A stretch of DNA of 64,000 nt from Shewanella fidelis ATCC BAA-318 (GCF_000518605.1 NZ_JADX01000017.1:124001-188000); one strand, 5' to 3'. Shown: positions 47,427 to 59,752, counted from the stretch's first letter. Translations and numbers: made by a program. The notes: generated by a model from the sequence alone, not told the origin.

Positions 47427-48335
47427 TTACAGAATGGGGTTAACTTGGCTCAAAATCTTATCGGATAATACCTCGCCTTGTTGCTGAGAGTGTTGCCTTA
47501 TTCTGTGTTCTGCTACATGAGGGAAGATAGTTTGTACATCTTCTGGAACGATATAACTGCGCTCATTGATGAAAGCCCAAGCTTTTGCTGCTTGTAAAAT
47601 AGCGATGCTTGCTCGGGGAGATAAACCAGCAGACTGCTCTAGTGTTCTTGAAGTATTGACCAGCGCAAGAATATATTTGAGTAGCGAGTCTGAGGCGCTG
47701 ACTTGAGCCACTTGCTCTTGTATCGCTTGTAGTGACGATACCGATAAACACTCCTCTAATTGACTGAACTCTGTATTCTGTTGATTTTTCAGCATGGCCA
47801 ATTCTGCATCAGCAGCGGGATAACCAATTGAAATTCGCATCATAAACCTATCGAGCTGTGACTCTGGTAGCGGGAAGGTTCCCGATTGCTCGGTTGGGTT
47901 CTGCGTTGCAATCACAAAAAAGGGTTGGGGTAATGCGTAGGTTTGACCATCGACGGTGATCTGTTGCTCAGCCATCGCTTCTAACAGCGCGCTTTGAGTT
48001 TTGGGACTGGCCCGATTGATTTCGTCAGCCAGAATCATTTGGTTAAAAATAGGGCCTGGATGGAAGTTAAATTGGGCGTCTGACTTATTAAAAATGGATA
48101 CGCCAAGAATATCTGCGGGTAGCATATCACTGGTAAACTGTACTCGCTGGTAACTGAGTCCTAAACAATGCGCTAACCCATGGGATAGGCTGGTTTTACC
48201 CATTCCGGGTAGGTCTTCGATGAGTAAGTGGCCGCGAGCTAAAATGCAGCTAAGAGCAAGTTTAATCTGTTGAGGTTTGCCGATTAACACCGTTTCTAGC
48301 TGTTTGAGCAAGTGATTAATACTGAAGTTTTTCAT
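47427..48335 (-). CDS. MoxR-family AAA+ ATPase
   Basis: A 302-residue MoxR AAA+ ATPase, the chaperone-like class that remodels partner proteins. Walker A is LPGMGKTS (42-49 region), Walker B is ILADEINRASPKTQSALLEAM, sensor I is FVIATQNPTEQSGTFPLPESQLDRFM, and the lid has LSPRASIAILQAAKAWA. I start at ATG 48335; a GTG two codons upstream is also possible. It is the first gene of the operon with DUF58 and TgpA-like products, its likely clients. Confidence 0.92.
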   Translation of the reverse strand: MKNFSINHLLKQLETVLIGKPQQIKLALSCILARGHLLIEDLPGMGKTSLSHGLAHCLGLSYQRVQFTSDMLPADILGVSIFNKSDAQFNFHPGPIFNQMILADEINRASPKTQSALLEAMAEQQITVDGQTYALPQPFFVIATQNPTEQSGTFPLPESQLDRFMMRISIGYPAADAELAMLKNQQNTEFSQLEECLSVSSLQAIQEQVAQVSASDSLLKYILALVNTSRTLEQSAGLSPRASIAILQAAKAWAFINERSYIVPEDVQTIFPHVAEHRIRQHSQQQGEVLSDKILSQVNPIL

Positions 48336-48535
48336 ACACACCCAGTGTTGTTATTTTTATTCAAGCAGTGTGTTAACTACTATGGTGTAAAATGCACTCG
48401 CTTTCCAGTGGTTTAGCGGCCTTTTATTGCCTAGGTTATCGGTTAGATTATTTTTAGTGATTGCTAATAGGCTTAAAACTAGCGTTAGTTAAGTCCTAAA
48501 TGAGCGAGATAAAGTAAGTTTAACGTGAGTAACGA

Positions 48536-48570
48536 AAGGCTACAGCAATCAATAATGTTACTGTAGCCTT
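48536..48570 (-). terminator. Hairpin after katG
   Basis: AAGGCTACAG and CTGTAGCCTT form a perfect 10-bp stem around a 15-nt loop, 17 nt after the katG stop. The minus-strand continuation is TTCGTT, a weak T tract. Confidence 0.6.
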
Positions 48571-48586
48571 GTGTCATTATCTTAAA

Positions 48587-50884
<2,298 letters not shown>

Positions 50885-50927
50885 TTATTTGGCTATAGTA
50901 ACGCTAGGGTGGGGCGGGGATACCCAT

Positions 50928-50958
50928 TGTCCGGCTGTTATATACTAGCAGCCGGACA
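50928..50958. terminator. Hairpin between slt and katG promoter region
   Basis: TGTCCGGCTG and CAGCCGGACA form a perfect 10-bp GC-rich stem with an 11-nt loop, 16 nt after the slt stop. It has no T tract, so it may be a 3'-end stabiliser rather than a strong terminator. Confidence 0.45.
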
Positions 50959-50974
50959 TGTATCTATTTTAAAG

Positions 50975-52906
50975 TTAGTAATTAAAATTAAGCTCTTTGG
51001 CTGAAAGCAGTTCAGCCTGTTTGCCTTGCCTTACTTGATAAATGACTTTGTAGCTAAATACCGCTTGCACATATTCTCGAGTTTCTCTGTAGGGTATTGA
51101 TTCAATAAAGCTAATGGCATCAAGCTTGCCATCACTTCGTTTTAACCAGCTGTTAATTCGATGCGGTCCAGCATTATACGAAGCGGTTGCTAGCACTCTA
51201 TTTTGATCAAACTGCTTAAGTAAGCTGCCGTAGTAGGCGCTACCTAATGCAATGTTGAGCTTTTCATCATACAGGCTTTTAATGCCGCGATAGGGCAGCT
51301 TTGCTTTTTTGGCGGTCTGTTTTGCTGTAGCAGGCATAAGTTGCATATAGCCCCGCGCACCGACACCAGAGGTTGCATTGGGGTAATAGGCACTTTCGCG
51401 TCTCGATATCGCACGAATTTCATCAATATTAACAGCATACTTTTTACTTGCCTGCGTAAAAGCTGCTTGCGCTGCGTAAGGGAAGCGCATCTGCATGTCA
51501 TTCCAAAGTTTGGCTTGTATACTTGCTTGCACCCCTAAACTATGCCAATTCTGCGATACAGCGTAGACACCATATTCAGTCTGCATGGTTTTATCATGGC
51601 GTTTTAATAACATCACCCATTCGGCTCGGGCATCTGACTGTTTATCAATCGCAAGTAGCTCACGCACTCGCGCTAACCCTTTATCTTCAAATAGCTTGGC
51701 TTTTAGTTCTGGTTTACTCTCACTGGCGTGATCTTGTAATTGAAATGGTTTGTTGAGTTTTTCTGCTGCGAGGTACCCATAAAAATTGCGTTCTAGGCGC
51801 AGCTCGTCAAATAGTCGTTGCGATTGTTGCTGACTTTGTTGACTGTTTTCCCTTGCAAGCACTTGTGCACGCCAATACTTCCAGCGTGCAGTATTTTGTT
51901 TTTGCTGGCTTAATTGTGGTAAAAACTTAGCAAAGCTGTGCTTATCATTGTCTCGTAGCGCCCAGCGCAGACGCATTTCGACAAGATCATCACTATCAAG
52001 TAAGGGTAAAATGGTATCAGCATAGCTTTGCAATTCTATCACTTGATAAATCAAGGTTCTTCTTACTAAATAACGGTTTAATTTTCGACCTTGATAGTCA
52101 CTGAATCGATCTGCTTTTTGGTAAGCGGAAAATAACTTAACAGCTTGCTTAAGATCTTTTTTAGCCAGTTTTCTTAAGCCTAAATCAACAATGGTCGCGT
52201 TGATTTTTGCGCTACCGCTAAATTTAGATTTATGGCGTAAGCTACGGGGATCTTTGTAAACGGCTAATAAGCGTTTAGCATCGTCTTTATTAGTTGTAAG
52301 TTGTCTGGAAAGGTAGGACAGTAATCCGTATTGACCTTGCTCAAAACTGAGCAACATACGTGACCAAATCAACTCTTGAGTTCTAAGCCCTGCTTTTTGC
52401 CATTGTCTAAATAACGGATCACACTCTTTAGGCCGAGAGCGCCCATGTAGCCACAGTTTTTCAGCTCCCTCATAGGCTAGTTTACTGTCACCTTTTTGGA
52501 GTTGGGCGCGGTAGTAATAGCATTGCAACACGACATTATTAGGTTGATTGGGGCTGACACTGAGAAAGTCTTGCCAACGCTTTTGACTGCCACTGCGCTT
52601 TAGATAACGATAACGGCCGGTATTATACAATGGGCTACCAACAAAAGGCTTTAGCGCAGCTAAAGCCTTATCGCCGGGAAGCTTGAGAATGTCGTTTATA
52701 TCGTTATGAAAATCTAAATAAATCGCCAATGGATAGTCATCAAGTTTGTTACGCATTACTTGATATTGACTCAGGTGTTGTTTTTTTAGTTTGCTACGAG
52801 CATCGAGGTAAAGTTGTTGCTCATCAGTTAATGATGACGCTGCAACTGACCATGATATACTTAGAGTTAGCATCCCTATTAAAATGCGACTTAGCTGCTT
52901 GTGCAT
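50975..52906 (-). CDS. slt: Soluble lytic murein transglycosylase
   Basis: Slt70-type enzyme cleaving the MurNAc-GlcNAc bond of murein with 1,6-anhydro product, in the periplasm. The 643 residues have a signal peptide (cleavage near VAA-SS, about residue 24), a long superhelical U/L region rich in short helices, and a C-terminal catalytic SLT domain. The catalytic Glu is in AISRRESAYYPNA near residue 500, followed by GVGARGYMQLMPATAK and ASYNAGPHRINSWL. Unlike the MltB-like gene at 9.2 kb, all hallmarks are intact. Confidence 0.96.
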   Translation of the reverse strand: MHKQLSRILIGMLTLSISWSVAASSLTDEQQLYLDARSKLKKQHLSQYQVMRNKLDDYPLAIYLDFHNDINDILKLPGDKALAALKPFVGSPLYNTGRYRYLKRSGSQKRWQDFLSVSPNQPNNVVLQCYYYRAQLQKGDSKLAYEGAEKLWLHGRSRPKECDPLFRQWQKAGLRTQELIWSRMLLSFEQGQYGLLSYLSRQLTTNKDDAKRLLAVYKDPRSLRHKSKFSGSAKINATIVDLGLRKLAKKDLKQAVKLFSAYQKADRFSDYQGRKLNRYLVRRTLIYQVIELQSYADTILPLLDSDDLVEMRLRWALRDNDKHSFAKFLPQLSQQKQNTARWKYWRAQVLARENSQQSQQQSQRLFDELRLERNFYGYLAAEKLNKPFQLQDHASESKPELKAKLFEDKGLARVRELLAIDKQSDARAEWVMLLKRHDKTMQTEYGVYAVSQNWHSLGVQASIQAKLWNDMQMRFPYAAQAAFTQASKKYAVNIDEIRAISRRESAYYPNATSGVGARGYMQLMPATAKQTAKKAKLPYRGIKSLYDEKLNIALGSAYYGSLLKQFDQNRVLATASYNAGPHRINSWLKRSDGKLDAISFIESIPYRETREYVQAVFSYKVIYQVRQGKQAELLSAKELNFNY

Positions 52907-52960
52907 TTACAACAATCCTCTTAAATATCCTTATAACTGCCTTACGCTGTCTGCGTTGGC

Positions 52961-54454
52961 TTAATCTTGATGAATATCATCATCAGATAAGCTTAGTGCT
53001 TTATCCAGAAGTTGGGCATCAACTTTTTTACTGGTTTGTACACCTAGCTGCTGCATTTGATGGGCTTGGCGGATGACGTTACCTTTGCCGGTAGATAACT
53101 TGTTCATTGCGCTGGTAAAGTTTTTGTCAGCTGACTCAAGTGCGCGCCCCAACTTATCCATGTCGTCTAAATAGCCACACAGCTTGTCGTAGATTTTTCC
53201 GGCTTGCTTGGCGATCATTTGGGCGTTTTGATTCTGATACTCATAGCGCCAAATATTATTGATTGTGCGCAGTGCTACCAATAGATTGGTTGGGCTAACT
53301 AACATAATGTTACTTTCAAGCGCGTAATTAACTAAGCTTGGATCGTGTTCAAGTGCTAGTAAAAATGCTGGTTCAAGCGGAATGAACATCAGTACGTAGT
53401 CGAGGCTCTTTAACCCATGTAGCTTTTGATAGTCTTTTTGACTTAGCCCTTTGATATGAGAGCGAACTGAAATAATGTGCTCTTTAATTGCTTGAGCACG
53501 TACTTCGTCATCGTCACTATTAAAGTATCGCTCGTAGGCAATCAGTGACATTTTTGCATCAATGACCACGTCTTTATTTTCGGGCAAATGCACAATGACA
53601 TCGGGTTTAAAGCGCTTACCGTTATCACTTTTTAGATCGGCTTGAGTGTCATACTCATGGCCTTCACGTAAACCACTTTCTTGTAACACTCGCTCTAGGA
53701 TAACTTCACCCCAATTGCCTTGTTGTTTATTATCACCCTTTAGTGCTTTAGTAAGGTTTACAGCGTCTTGACTCATTTTTAAATTAAGCTCAGTTAATGA
53801 GTCTAATTGATGTTTGAGTGCACTACGTTGAGTTTGTTCGTGAGAGTAAGAAGCTTGGACCTGCGCTCTAAACCCTTCTAGTTGCTGCTTAAAAGGGGCT
53901 AAGACACTGTCAAGTTGTTGGTTGTTTTGGCTCTGTAGTTTTTCGCTTCTTGCCTCGAATATTTTGGTCGCTAAATTTTCAAACTGCGCATTTAAGCGAA
54001 CCTCTGAGTCTTCCAGCAATTGAATTTTATCATTCAATGCTTGTTCTTTTGCATCAAAACTGGCAGTTAAGGTTTGTTGCATTGCATTAGATTTAGACAA
54101 TGCCAATTGGAGTTCCATCTGCTTACGTTGATTGTCAGCTAAAGTTTGTTCTAATTCATGTACACGTTCAGCTTGAGCTTGTGACTTGCCTAATTGCTCT
54201 AGTCGAAACTCTAGTTTGTCCTGATATTGATCAATCGTCAGCTCTTTTTGGTTTATGGTTTCTTTAAGCTCTAAAATTTCGCTGTTTAACTCTAGCTTTG
54301 TTTGTTCCATTTCATCCATTAGCTGACTTCTAACGTATTCCCATTTAGTGCGGGTTTTACGTTGGTTGAATAATGCACCAATTAACATCGCGAGAAACGA
54401 TATGGCGATAATGATAACAATTTGGGCGGTTGAGAAATCAAGCTCTAAAGGCAT
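52961..54454 (-). CDS. rmuC: DNA recombination protein RmuC
   Basis: RmuC limits inversions between short inverted repeats and is thought to be a nuclease-like protein. The 497 residues have an N-terminal membrane helix (about 9-25), a long coiled coil (about 35-215, rich in Glu, Gln, Lys, Leu), and the RmuC domain with GNWGEVILERVLQESGLREG, KPDVIVHLPENKDVVIDAKMS and DYVLMFIPLEPAFL. It lies 54 nt upstream of slt on the same strand, so co-transcription is possible. Confidence 0.95.
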   Translation of the reverse strand: MPLELDFSTAQIVIIIAISFLAMLIGALFNQRKTRTKWEYVRSQLMDEMEQTKLELNSEILELKETINQKELTIDQYQDKLEFRLEQLGKSQAQAERVHELEQTLADNQRKQMELQLALSKSNAMQQTLTASFDAKEQALNDKIQLLEDSEVRLNAQFENLATKIFEARSEKLQSQNNQQLDSVLAPFKQQLEGFRAQVQASYSHEQTQRSALKHQLDSLTELNLKMSQDAVNLTKALKGDNKQQGNWGEVILERVLQESGLREGHEYDTQADLKSDNGKRFKPDVIVHLPENKDVVIDAKMSLIAYERYFNSDDDEVRAQAIKEHIISVRSHIKGLSQKDYQKLHGLKSLDYVLMFIPLEPAFLLALEHDPSLVNYALESNIMLVSPTNLLVALRTINNIWRYEYQNQNAQMIAKQAGKIYDKLCGYLDDMDKLGRALESADKNFTSAMNKLSTGKGNVIRQAHQMQQLGVQTSKKVDAQLLDKALSLSDDDIHQD

Positions 54455-54662
54455 GTGAGAAGGCTCTTAACATGATGAATGAAACAGTAGAGTGGCATGG
54501 CGATTTAAACACTGCAAGCATAAGCAGATGAATTATTAGATAAGTGCTGCAGACATAGTCAGCTGTTAACAAAATGTAATTTAAGCGAGTGTGAAACCTT
54601 TCTTCGACTTTGTCGGTCTGATGAGTAAGTGGTAAGTATTAAAATAAGGATGGAGCGGCCAA

Positions 54663-55685
54663 ATGAATATAAAAAAAACTGCTGCCTGGGATAAATATAC
54701 CAGTAAAGACATTACGCCAGAGGAGGTTTACCAAGACAGAAGGCGTATTTTAAAACAAATGGGCTTTATTGGTGCAGGTGCATTGTTATCTTCCCATGCC
54801 AATGCTGGTGTATTTGATCTGTTCTCAACAGATGAACAAAAATCGGCTTTTTTAACTAAGGCTTTGCCTTTTACTAAGCAAGCACAGTATGACCATCTGT
54901 TATATGGCGCTTTGACACCTGAGTCGAAAATTATCTCTCACAATAATTTCTATGAATTTGGTACTAGCAAAACCGATCCTGCTGAAAATGCCCAGCAACT
55001 AAAAGTCGAGCCTTGGAAGCTAGTGATTGATGGTGAGGTGGATTCTCCCATAACTCTAGATTACGACGACTTGCTCAAGTTATTTCCATTAGAGGAACGC
55101 GCTTATAATTTTAGATGCGTAGAGGCTTGGTCTATGGTGATCCCCTGGGTAGGTTTTTCACTCGCGAGTTTACTTAAAAAAGTTGGGGTTAATAGCAGAG
55201 CCAAATATGTGGCTTTTGAAACACTGTTCGATCCAGAGCAGATGCCCGGGCAACGAAACCGTTACCTTGGTGGCGGAATTAATTATCCCTATGTCGAAGG
55301 CTTAACCTTGGCAGAAGCAATGAACGATTTAACTTTTATGTCTGTCGGTTTATACGGTAAAACTTTGCCACCGCAAAACGGTGCGCCAATTCGCCTAGTC
55401 GTGCCTTGGAAATATGGCTTTAAGAGTATCAAATCTATTGTGCGGATAAGATTAACAGAAAAGCAGCCTCCGACTTCTTGGAATCAACTTGCGCCGAATG
55501 AATATGGTTTTTACGCTAACGTTAATCCTGAGGTGGATCACCCTAGGTGGTCGCAAGCTTCTGAACGACGTATCGCTGAGGGTGGATTGTTTTCAGCAAA
55601 ACGGATCCCTACGCTGCCTTTTAATGGTTATGCCGAGTTTGTTGCTGATCTCTATAAGGGGATAGATTTACGTAAATATTATTGA
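54663..55685 (+). CDS. msrP: Protein-methionine-sulfoxide reductase catalytic subunit MsrP
   Basis: MsrP (YedY) is a periplasmic molybdopterin enzyme that repairs methionine sulfoxide in envelope proteins. The 340 residues start with a Tat signal ([10 protein letters not shown] at about 25-34, cleavage after ANA at 48). The Mo-ligating Cys is Cys152 in [18 protein letters not shown]. The C-terminal [20 protein letters not shown] matches the family. ATG 54663 has GGATGGAG upstream. msrQ follows after 70 bp. Electrons come from MsrQ and the quinone pool. Confidence 0.97.
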   Translation: MNIKKTAAWDKYTSKDITPEEVYQDRRRILKQMGFIGAGALLSSHANAGVFDLFSTDEQKSAFLTKALPFTKQAQYDHLLYGALTPESKIISHNNFYEFGTSKTDPAENAQQLKVEPWKLVIDGEVDSPITLDYDDLLKLFPLEERAYNFRCVEAWSMVIPWVGFSLASLLKKVGVNSRAKYVAFETLFDPEQMPGQRNRYLGGGINYPYVEGLTLAEAMNDLTFMSVGLYGKTLPPQNGAPIRLVVPWKYGFKSIKSIVRIRLTEKQPPTSWNQLAPNEYGFYANVNPEVDHPRWSQASERRIAEGGLFSAKRIPTLPFNGYAEFVADLYKGIDLRKYY

Positions 55686-55755
55686 TTTCTATGCTTTTAA
55701 AACAAGTTAGAAGTCATTTAACTGTTTACCGCTCAATTGTAATCTAGGTATTTTT

Positions 55756-56376
55756 ATGAGGCTAACGCGTCGTTCTTTATTTTGGCTTAAAGTGGTGTTT
55801 CATTTAATTGGCGCACTACCAATAGCTTATTTGGTATTAAAAGTGATGAGCGATAATGCAGGTGGTGACCCTGTGCAATATATCATTCATTACACTGGAA
55901 TAGGGGCATTGAATGCCCTAGTTGCCACCTTGGCTATTTCGCCACTCGCTAAGTGGTCAAAGCAAGGAATGTTATTACAAACTAGGCGCTTAGTCGGCCT
56001 CTATGTTTTTGCTTATGCAAGTTTACATGTATTGGCTTTTTTTAGCTTAGACTTATTATTTGCATGGTCACTGTTTTTTGAAGAGGTGGTGAAACGTCCA
56101 TATATTCTAGTTGGTGCGACTGCATATCTTTTATTAACAGGGTTAGCATTCACCTCATTTAACAGTATTCGCCGCAAAATGGGCCGCAGCTGGCAAAAGT
56201 TACATAACGCCGTTTACTTAATTGCTGTGCTGGGTGTTGTTCATTTTTACTGGTCGGTGAAGTCGGAGCTGATAGAGCCAAGCATTTATATTTTGTTATT
56301 TGCTTTGTTATTGGCATTAAGGCTAAAACTCACCAAAAAGCGCAAGTATAAAGCGAGTAAAGCATCTCAAATCTAA
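55756..56376 (+). CDS. msrQ: Haem-binding membrane subunit MsrQ
   Basis: MsrQ (YedZ) is the b-type cytochrome that passes electrons to MsrP. The 206 residues contain about six membrane helices and the ferric-reductase-like features, with His in ASLHVLAFF, KLHNAVYLIAVLGVVHFYW and HYTGIGALN. The length equals the family's. It is the second gene of msrPQ. Confidence 0.95.
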   Translation: MRLTRRSLFWLKVVFHLIGALPIAYLVLKVMSDNAGGDPVQYIIHYTGIGALNALVATLAISPLAKWSKQGMLLQTRRLVGLYVFAYASLHVLAFFSLDLLFAWSLFFEEVVKRPYILVGATAYLLLTGLAFTSFNSIRRKMGRSWQKLHNAVYLIAVLGVVHFYWSVKSELIEPSIYILLFALLLALRLKLTKKRKYKASKASQI

Positions 56377-56894
56377 GAACTGATTGACAATTAGCAAACT
56401 AGTTTTGTGTTCGTATAGCAAAGTACCGGATAAGCTTGTTTTAACCATATGGCCTTGTATGTTGTCTCGATACAAGGTCATGAATATAGGCGCTAATGAA
56501 TATCATTAATCCATAACTATATGGCCTATTGTATACATATAGCCTTTGTTTATTAGCTGTAAACAAGTACTAAATGGACGATTAAGCAAGGTAAATAATG
56601 TCGTAACGATTAGAACTTTATGCGGTTCAATAATAACAAAGACTGTTAGCAGTTGAAGTGGGTCATGGTGATACGGATATTTTATATCAATTATAGAAAG
56701 CCCTTCCGTAGGCTTGAGAGACCTTGAGTTGAACTGGTATCTAGAAGTTATTGGTTAACTTAGTCAGTTGCGCTTCCTTGATATTGAAATGATCTTAATG
56801 AAAGCTATTGTTACAACTTAACTCGTATCTACAAGTTTATTTGTATTGAGTAATGGCTTTACAATTTTCGTTCAATCTCTAGCTATTTAATAAG
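56377..56894. other. Non-coding gap with a near-perfect hairpin
   Basis: About 520 bp without a convincing gene. ATGGCCTTGTAT (56449-56460) and ATACAAGGTCAT (56470-56481) can form a 12-bp stem with one G-U pair. Otherwise I see AT-rich sequence only. It separates msrQ from a convergent small gene. Confidence 0.6.
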
Positions 56895-57212
56895 TTAGCT
56901 ATTCTCTTGCTGCTTCATAATTTGCAGTACTTCATCATAAGAGATATTGAACTGACGAGACAGATTTATAATCTTAGTCTTATAGGTTTGAATGTTTTCA
57001 TGTTGAGCTAATAATCTTTTTTCATTCTCAACGAGTTCATTCACTGCTTCTTGTAAAATAAGCAGTCGGCGTAAATTAAAATCGAGCGAGTCGATGTATT
57101 TCATCATTTGTGCTTTATTGCGAGCTTGCTCTAAATCGCTTGAATGCTTTTTATCATAACCATATTGGTCAAGTGCTGCGATGGCACTTTCTAAATCAAG
57201 ATTATTATTCAT
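56895..57212 (-). CDS. Small coiled-coil protein, 105 aa, unknown
   Basis: A 105-residue soluble helical protein. The middle (about 40-90) is a coiled coil rich in Leu, Glu, Asn, Gln and Lys. The C-terminal ENIQTYKTKIINLSRQFNISYDEVLQIM resembles the linker after the N-terminal dimerisation helices of H-NS or MvaT-like proteins, but no DNA-binding AT-hook-like domain follows. This is a weak likeness and not a family assignment. An AGGTA lies close to the ATG. It is isolated, and divergent from rraA. Confidence 0.65.
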   Translation of the reverse strand: MNNNLDLESAIAALDQYGYDKKHSSDLEQARNKAQMMKYIDSLDFNLRRLLILQEAVNELVENEKRLLAQHENIQTYKTKIINLSRQFNISYDEVLQIMKQQENS

Positions 57213-57395
57213 TTTTACCTACGGTCTACGGAAGGAAATTTTGTGTTTATACCTTGTAGAATATTATAGTTTGTATTTTAGTGCTGTAAAAGTCCATAGT
57301 GTATAAATAATCGGTAAATTACAGGTTTATACCTTGGGTTTATCGCCGTAAACTGTCAGGCTAGAGAAAATTCTACTATATGCATGGAGGCTATG

Positions 57396-57893
57396 ATGTT
57401 AGACCTGTTACCAGATTTATTTGATACCTATCCTGAGAAACTGACCTTATTGGCACCTATGTTTAGCTCTTATGGTGGTAAAGAGTGCTTTTGGGGAGAA
57501 GTTGTCACCGTTAAATGTTACCGAGATAACTCAAAAGTTAAAGAAGTCTTAGCGCAAGATGGCACTGGCAAAGTACTGGTTGTCGATGGCCAAGGCGTGA
57601 TGGATTGCGCCTTACTTGGCGATATGATTGCTGAAAACGCAGCTAAAAATGGATGGCGAGGCGTGGTTATTTATGGCTGTGTTAGAGACGTATCAACCCT
57701 AAAAACCATAGATTTAGGTGTTAAAGCAATAGGTGTTAACCCGATTAAGACTGAGAAAAAGGGCGTGGGTGAGATAAATATCGCAGTCGAAATATTTGGC
57801 GTCATTATTTCACCGCACTCTTTTATTTATGCTGATGCTAATGGCGTCGCTGTTTGTAATGAAAGTTTAGATATAAGCATGTTAGATTTATAA
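57396..57893 (+). CDS. rraA: Ribonuclease E activity regulator RraA
   Basis: RraA is a trimeric protein that binds RNase E and restrains its activity. The 165 residues from ATG 57396 align with E. coli RraA: DLFDTYPEKLTLLAPMFSSYGG at the start, ITVKCY-type strand VVTVKCYRDN, GKVLVVDGQGVMDCALLGD, GVVIYGCVRD and YADANGVAV. GGAGG at 57386-57390 gives 5-nt spacing to this ATG; the ATG at 57384 overlaps the ribosome site and is unlikely. An AsmA gene follows 32 bp downstream and may be co-transcribed. Confidence 0.9.
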   Translation: MLDLLPDLFDTYPEKLTLLAPMFSSYGGKECFWGEVVTVKCYRDNSKVKEVLAQDGTGKVLVVDGQGVMDCALLGDMIAENAAKNGWRGVVIYGCVRDVSTLKTIDLGVKAIGVNPIKTEKKGVGEINIAVEIFGVIISPHSFIYADANGVAVCNESLDISMLDL

Positions 57894-57925
57894 CATTGGA
57901 CTCGTAATAATAGATGGGATCTACG

Positions 57926-59752
57926 ATGAAATTTTTAAAATGGTTTTTAATAACAGTTTTAGGATTGTTCCTTGCAGTGGTGGTTTATGTCACCGTGATT
58001 TTTGATCCAAACGACTTTAAGCCGCAAATTGTTGATCTGGTAAAGCAAGAAACCGGTAGAGAGCTGAAGATAGGCAGTGATCTGTCTTGGACATTTTTTC
58101 CAAGCTTAGGGATAGAGCTTGGCGATATCAGTTTATCGAACCCAAGTGGGTTTGAAAATGCTTCAATGATCGCAGTTAATCAAGTGGTTGCCGAAGTTGC
58201 ATTAATGCCTTTATTTAAAAAAGAGGTTGAAATCTCTCAGTTAAACCTTGATGGCTTAACGTTGACGCTTGAAACTCAAAAAGATGGTCGTAACAGTTTT
58301 GATGGTTTAGGCGATAAGCAAACTGCAAACAATCAAACAAGTTCGCCAGTAGAAGATTCAGGCTCGTCTAATGCATCTCTCGCTAAGCTTGATATCGGTG
58401 GTATTGCGATCACTAATACTAAAATCACTAATATCGATCATCAAAGTGCGACTGAACAAGTATTCGCGTTGAAAGAGCTAACTTTAGGGCGTTTTCAATT
58501 AGGCCAATTTGCTGCTCTTAAATATGAGTTTTCGGCTGTACTCCCTGATATGGAGTTAATGAGTCAAGGGCAAGGTCAAATTAAGATTGCGCAAGATTTG
58601 AACACAGTTACCATCAATGAGTTTGTCGTGAAAAATCAGCTCAAGGGGGCGAGCCTACCTAATGGTCAACTACAAGCCGATTTGAATACTTCAGTAGTTG
58701 TTGCTTTAGATAAGCAAACGATGAACTTAGTATTAAGCAGTTTTAGTGCGGCAAATATTAATGCTTCAGGCTCACTGGATGTCGCTTATGGTAAAAAAGT
58801 GCCTAACATTGTGGCGAAACTTGAGGTTGGCGACGTAGATCTTGATGCGCTGTTGCCTGCTGAGTCAAAAAATGCAACTGATAAACCTCAACAGACACAA
58901 AGCTCTGCGAATGCTGTTGAACCCGATTTGACTGCGATGAAATCAGTTAACCTCGATGTTGATGTTCGGGTTAAATCAGTAAAAGTGGCAAATCTACGTA
59001 CTCAGAATTGGGTGATGCAGTTAGTGATGCAAGGTGGTGTTGCCAATATGAAGCAGCTATCGGCTGATCTATATGGTGGTAAAATTGCCGCTTCGGCAAA
59101 AATAGATGGGCGTAACAAGGTTGCTCAATATCAATTCGATAAGCGGTTATCAAATGTTGATATTCGGGCGCTATTAATTGATATGGCTGAAGTTGATATG
59201 TTAGATGGTACTGCCAACTTTAAAGTCGCAGGTAAGGGCAAGAGCCTTTTACCTGACAACTTAAAGAAAAACTTAGTAGCAAACGGTCAGTTTGAGATTG
59301 CTGACGGTGCTATTCATGGGGTAAATATCCCACAAATGATTAGGCAGGCTAAGGCTAAGTTGAGCGGTGATATGTCTTCTGGTGCGGGAGCTACGGTACA
59401 GAAAACTGACTTTACCAGCATGACTGGCTCATTCAATATTGCTAAAGGTGTGGTATCAAACCCAGATCTTGATATGTCATCACCACTCATACGTTTAAAA
59501 GGCGCTGGTACCGCCAATATTATTAATCAAGCGCTAGACTATAAATTAACAACTTCAGTTGTCGGCTCACTAGAGGGTCAAGGTGGCGATCAACGAGACG
59601 CGCTTTATGGCGTGGAAATTCCTTTTGCAATCAAAGGCACTATGACAGAGCCTAAGTTTTCCCTTGATACTAAGGCACTATTAGACTCTAAGTTAAAGGA
59701 AGAAACCAATAAGCTAAAAGATAGCCTATTCAAAAAGTTCGGAGGGCTATAA
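57926..59752 (+). CDS. AsmA family protein
   Basis: A 608-residue AsmA-like envelope protein, anchored by one N-terminal helix (about 4-23) with a large periplasmic beta-rich body. The conserved N-terminus after the helix (FDPNDFKPQIVDLVKQETGREL, then WTFFPSLGIELGDISLSNPSGF) and the C-terminal AsmA region (GSFNIAKGVVSNPDLDM, IPFAIKGTMTEPKFSLD) identify the family. Such proteins are linked to outer-membrane biogenesis and phospholipid transport, like TamB at 14 kb. I use ATG 57926, with GGGA upstream; ATG 57914 adds four residues. Its stop abuts the lipoprotein start. Confidence 0.92.
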   Translation: MKFLKWFLITVLGLFLAVVVYVTVIFDPNDFKPQIVDLVKQETGRELKIGSDLSWTFFPSLGIELGDISLSNPSGFENASMIAVNQVVAEVALMPLFKKEVEISQLNLDGLTLTLETQKDGRNSFDGLGDKQTANNQTSSPVEDSGSSNASLAKLDIGGIAITNTKITNIDHQSATEQVFALKELTLGRFQLGQFAALKYEFSAVLPDMELMSQGQGQIKIAQDLNTVTINEFVVKNQLKGASLPNGQLQADLNTSVVVALDKQTMNLVLSSFSAANINASGSLDVAYGKKVPNIVAKLEVGDVDLDALLPAESKNATDKPQQTQSSANAVEPDLTAMKSVNLDVDVRVKSVKVANLRTQNWVMQLVMQGGVANMKQLSADLYGGKIAASAKIDGRNKVAQYQFDKRLSNVDIRALLIDMAEVDMLDGTANFKVAGKGKSLLPDNLKKNLVANGQFEIADGAIHGVNIPQMIRQAKAKLSGDMSSGAGATVQKTDFTSMTGSFNIAKGVVSNPDLDMSSPLIRLKGAGTANIINQALDYKLTTSVVGSLEGQGGDQRDALYGVEIPFAIKGTMTEPKFSLDTKALLDSKLKEETNKLKDSLFKKFGGL

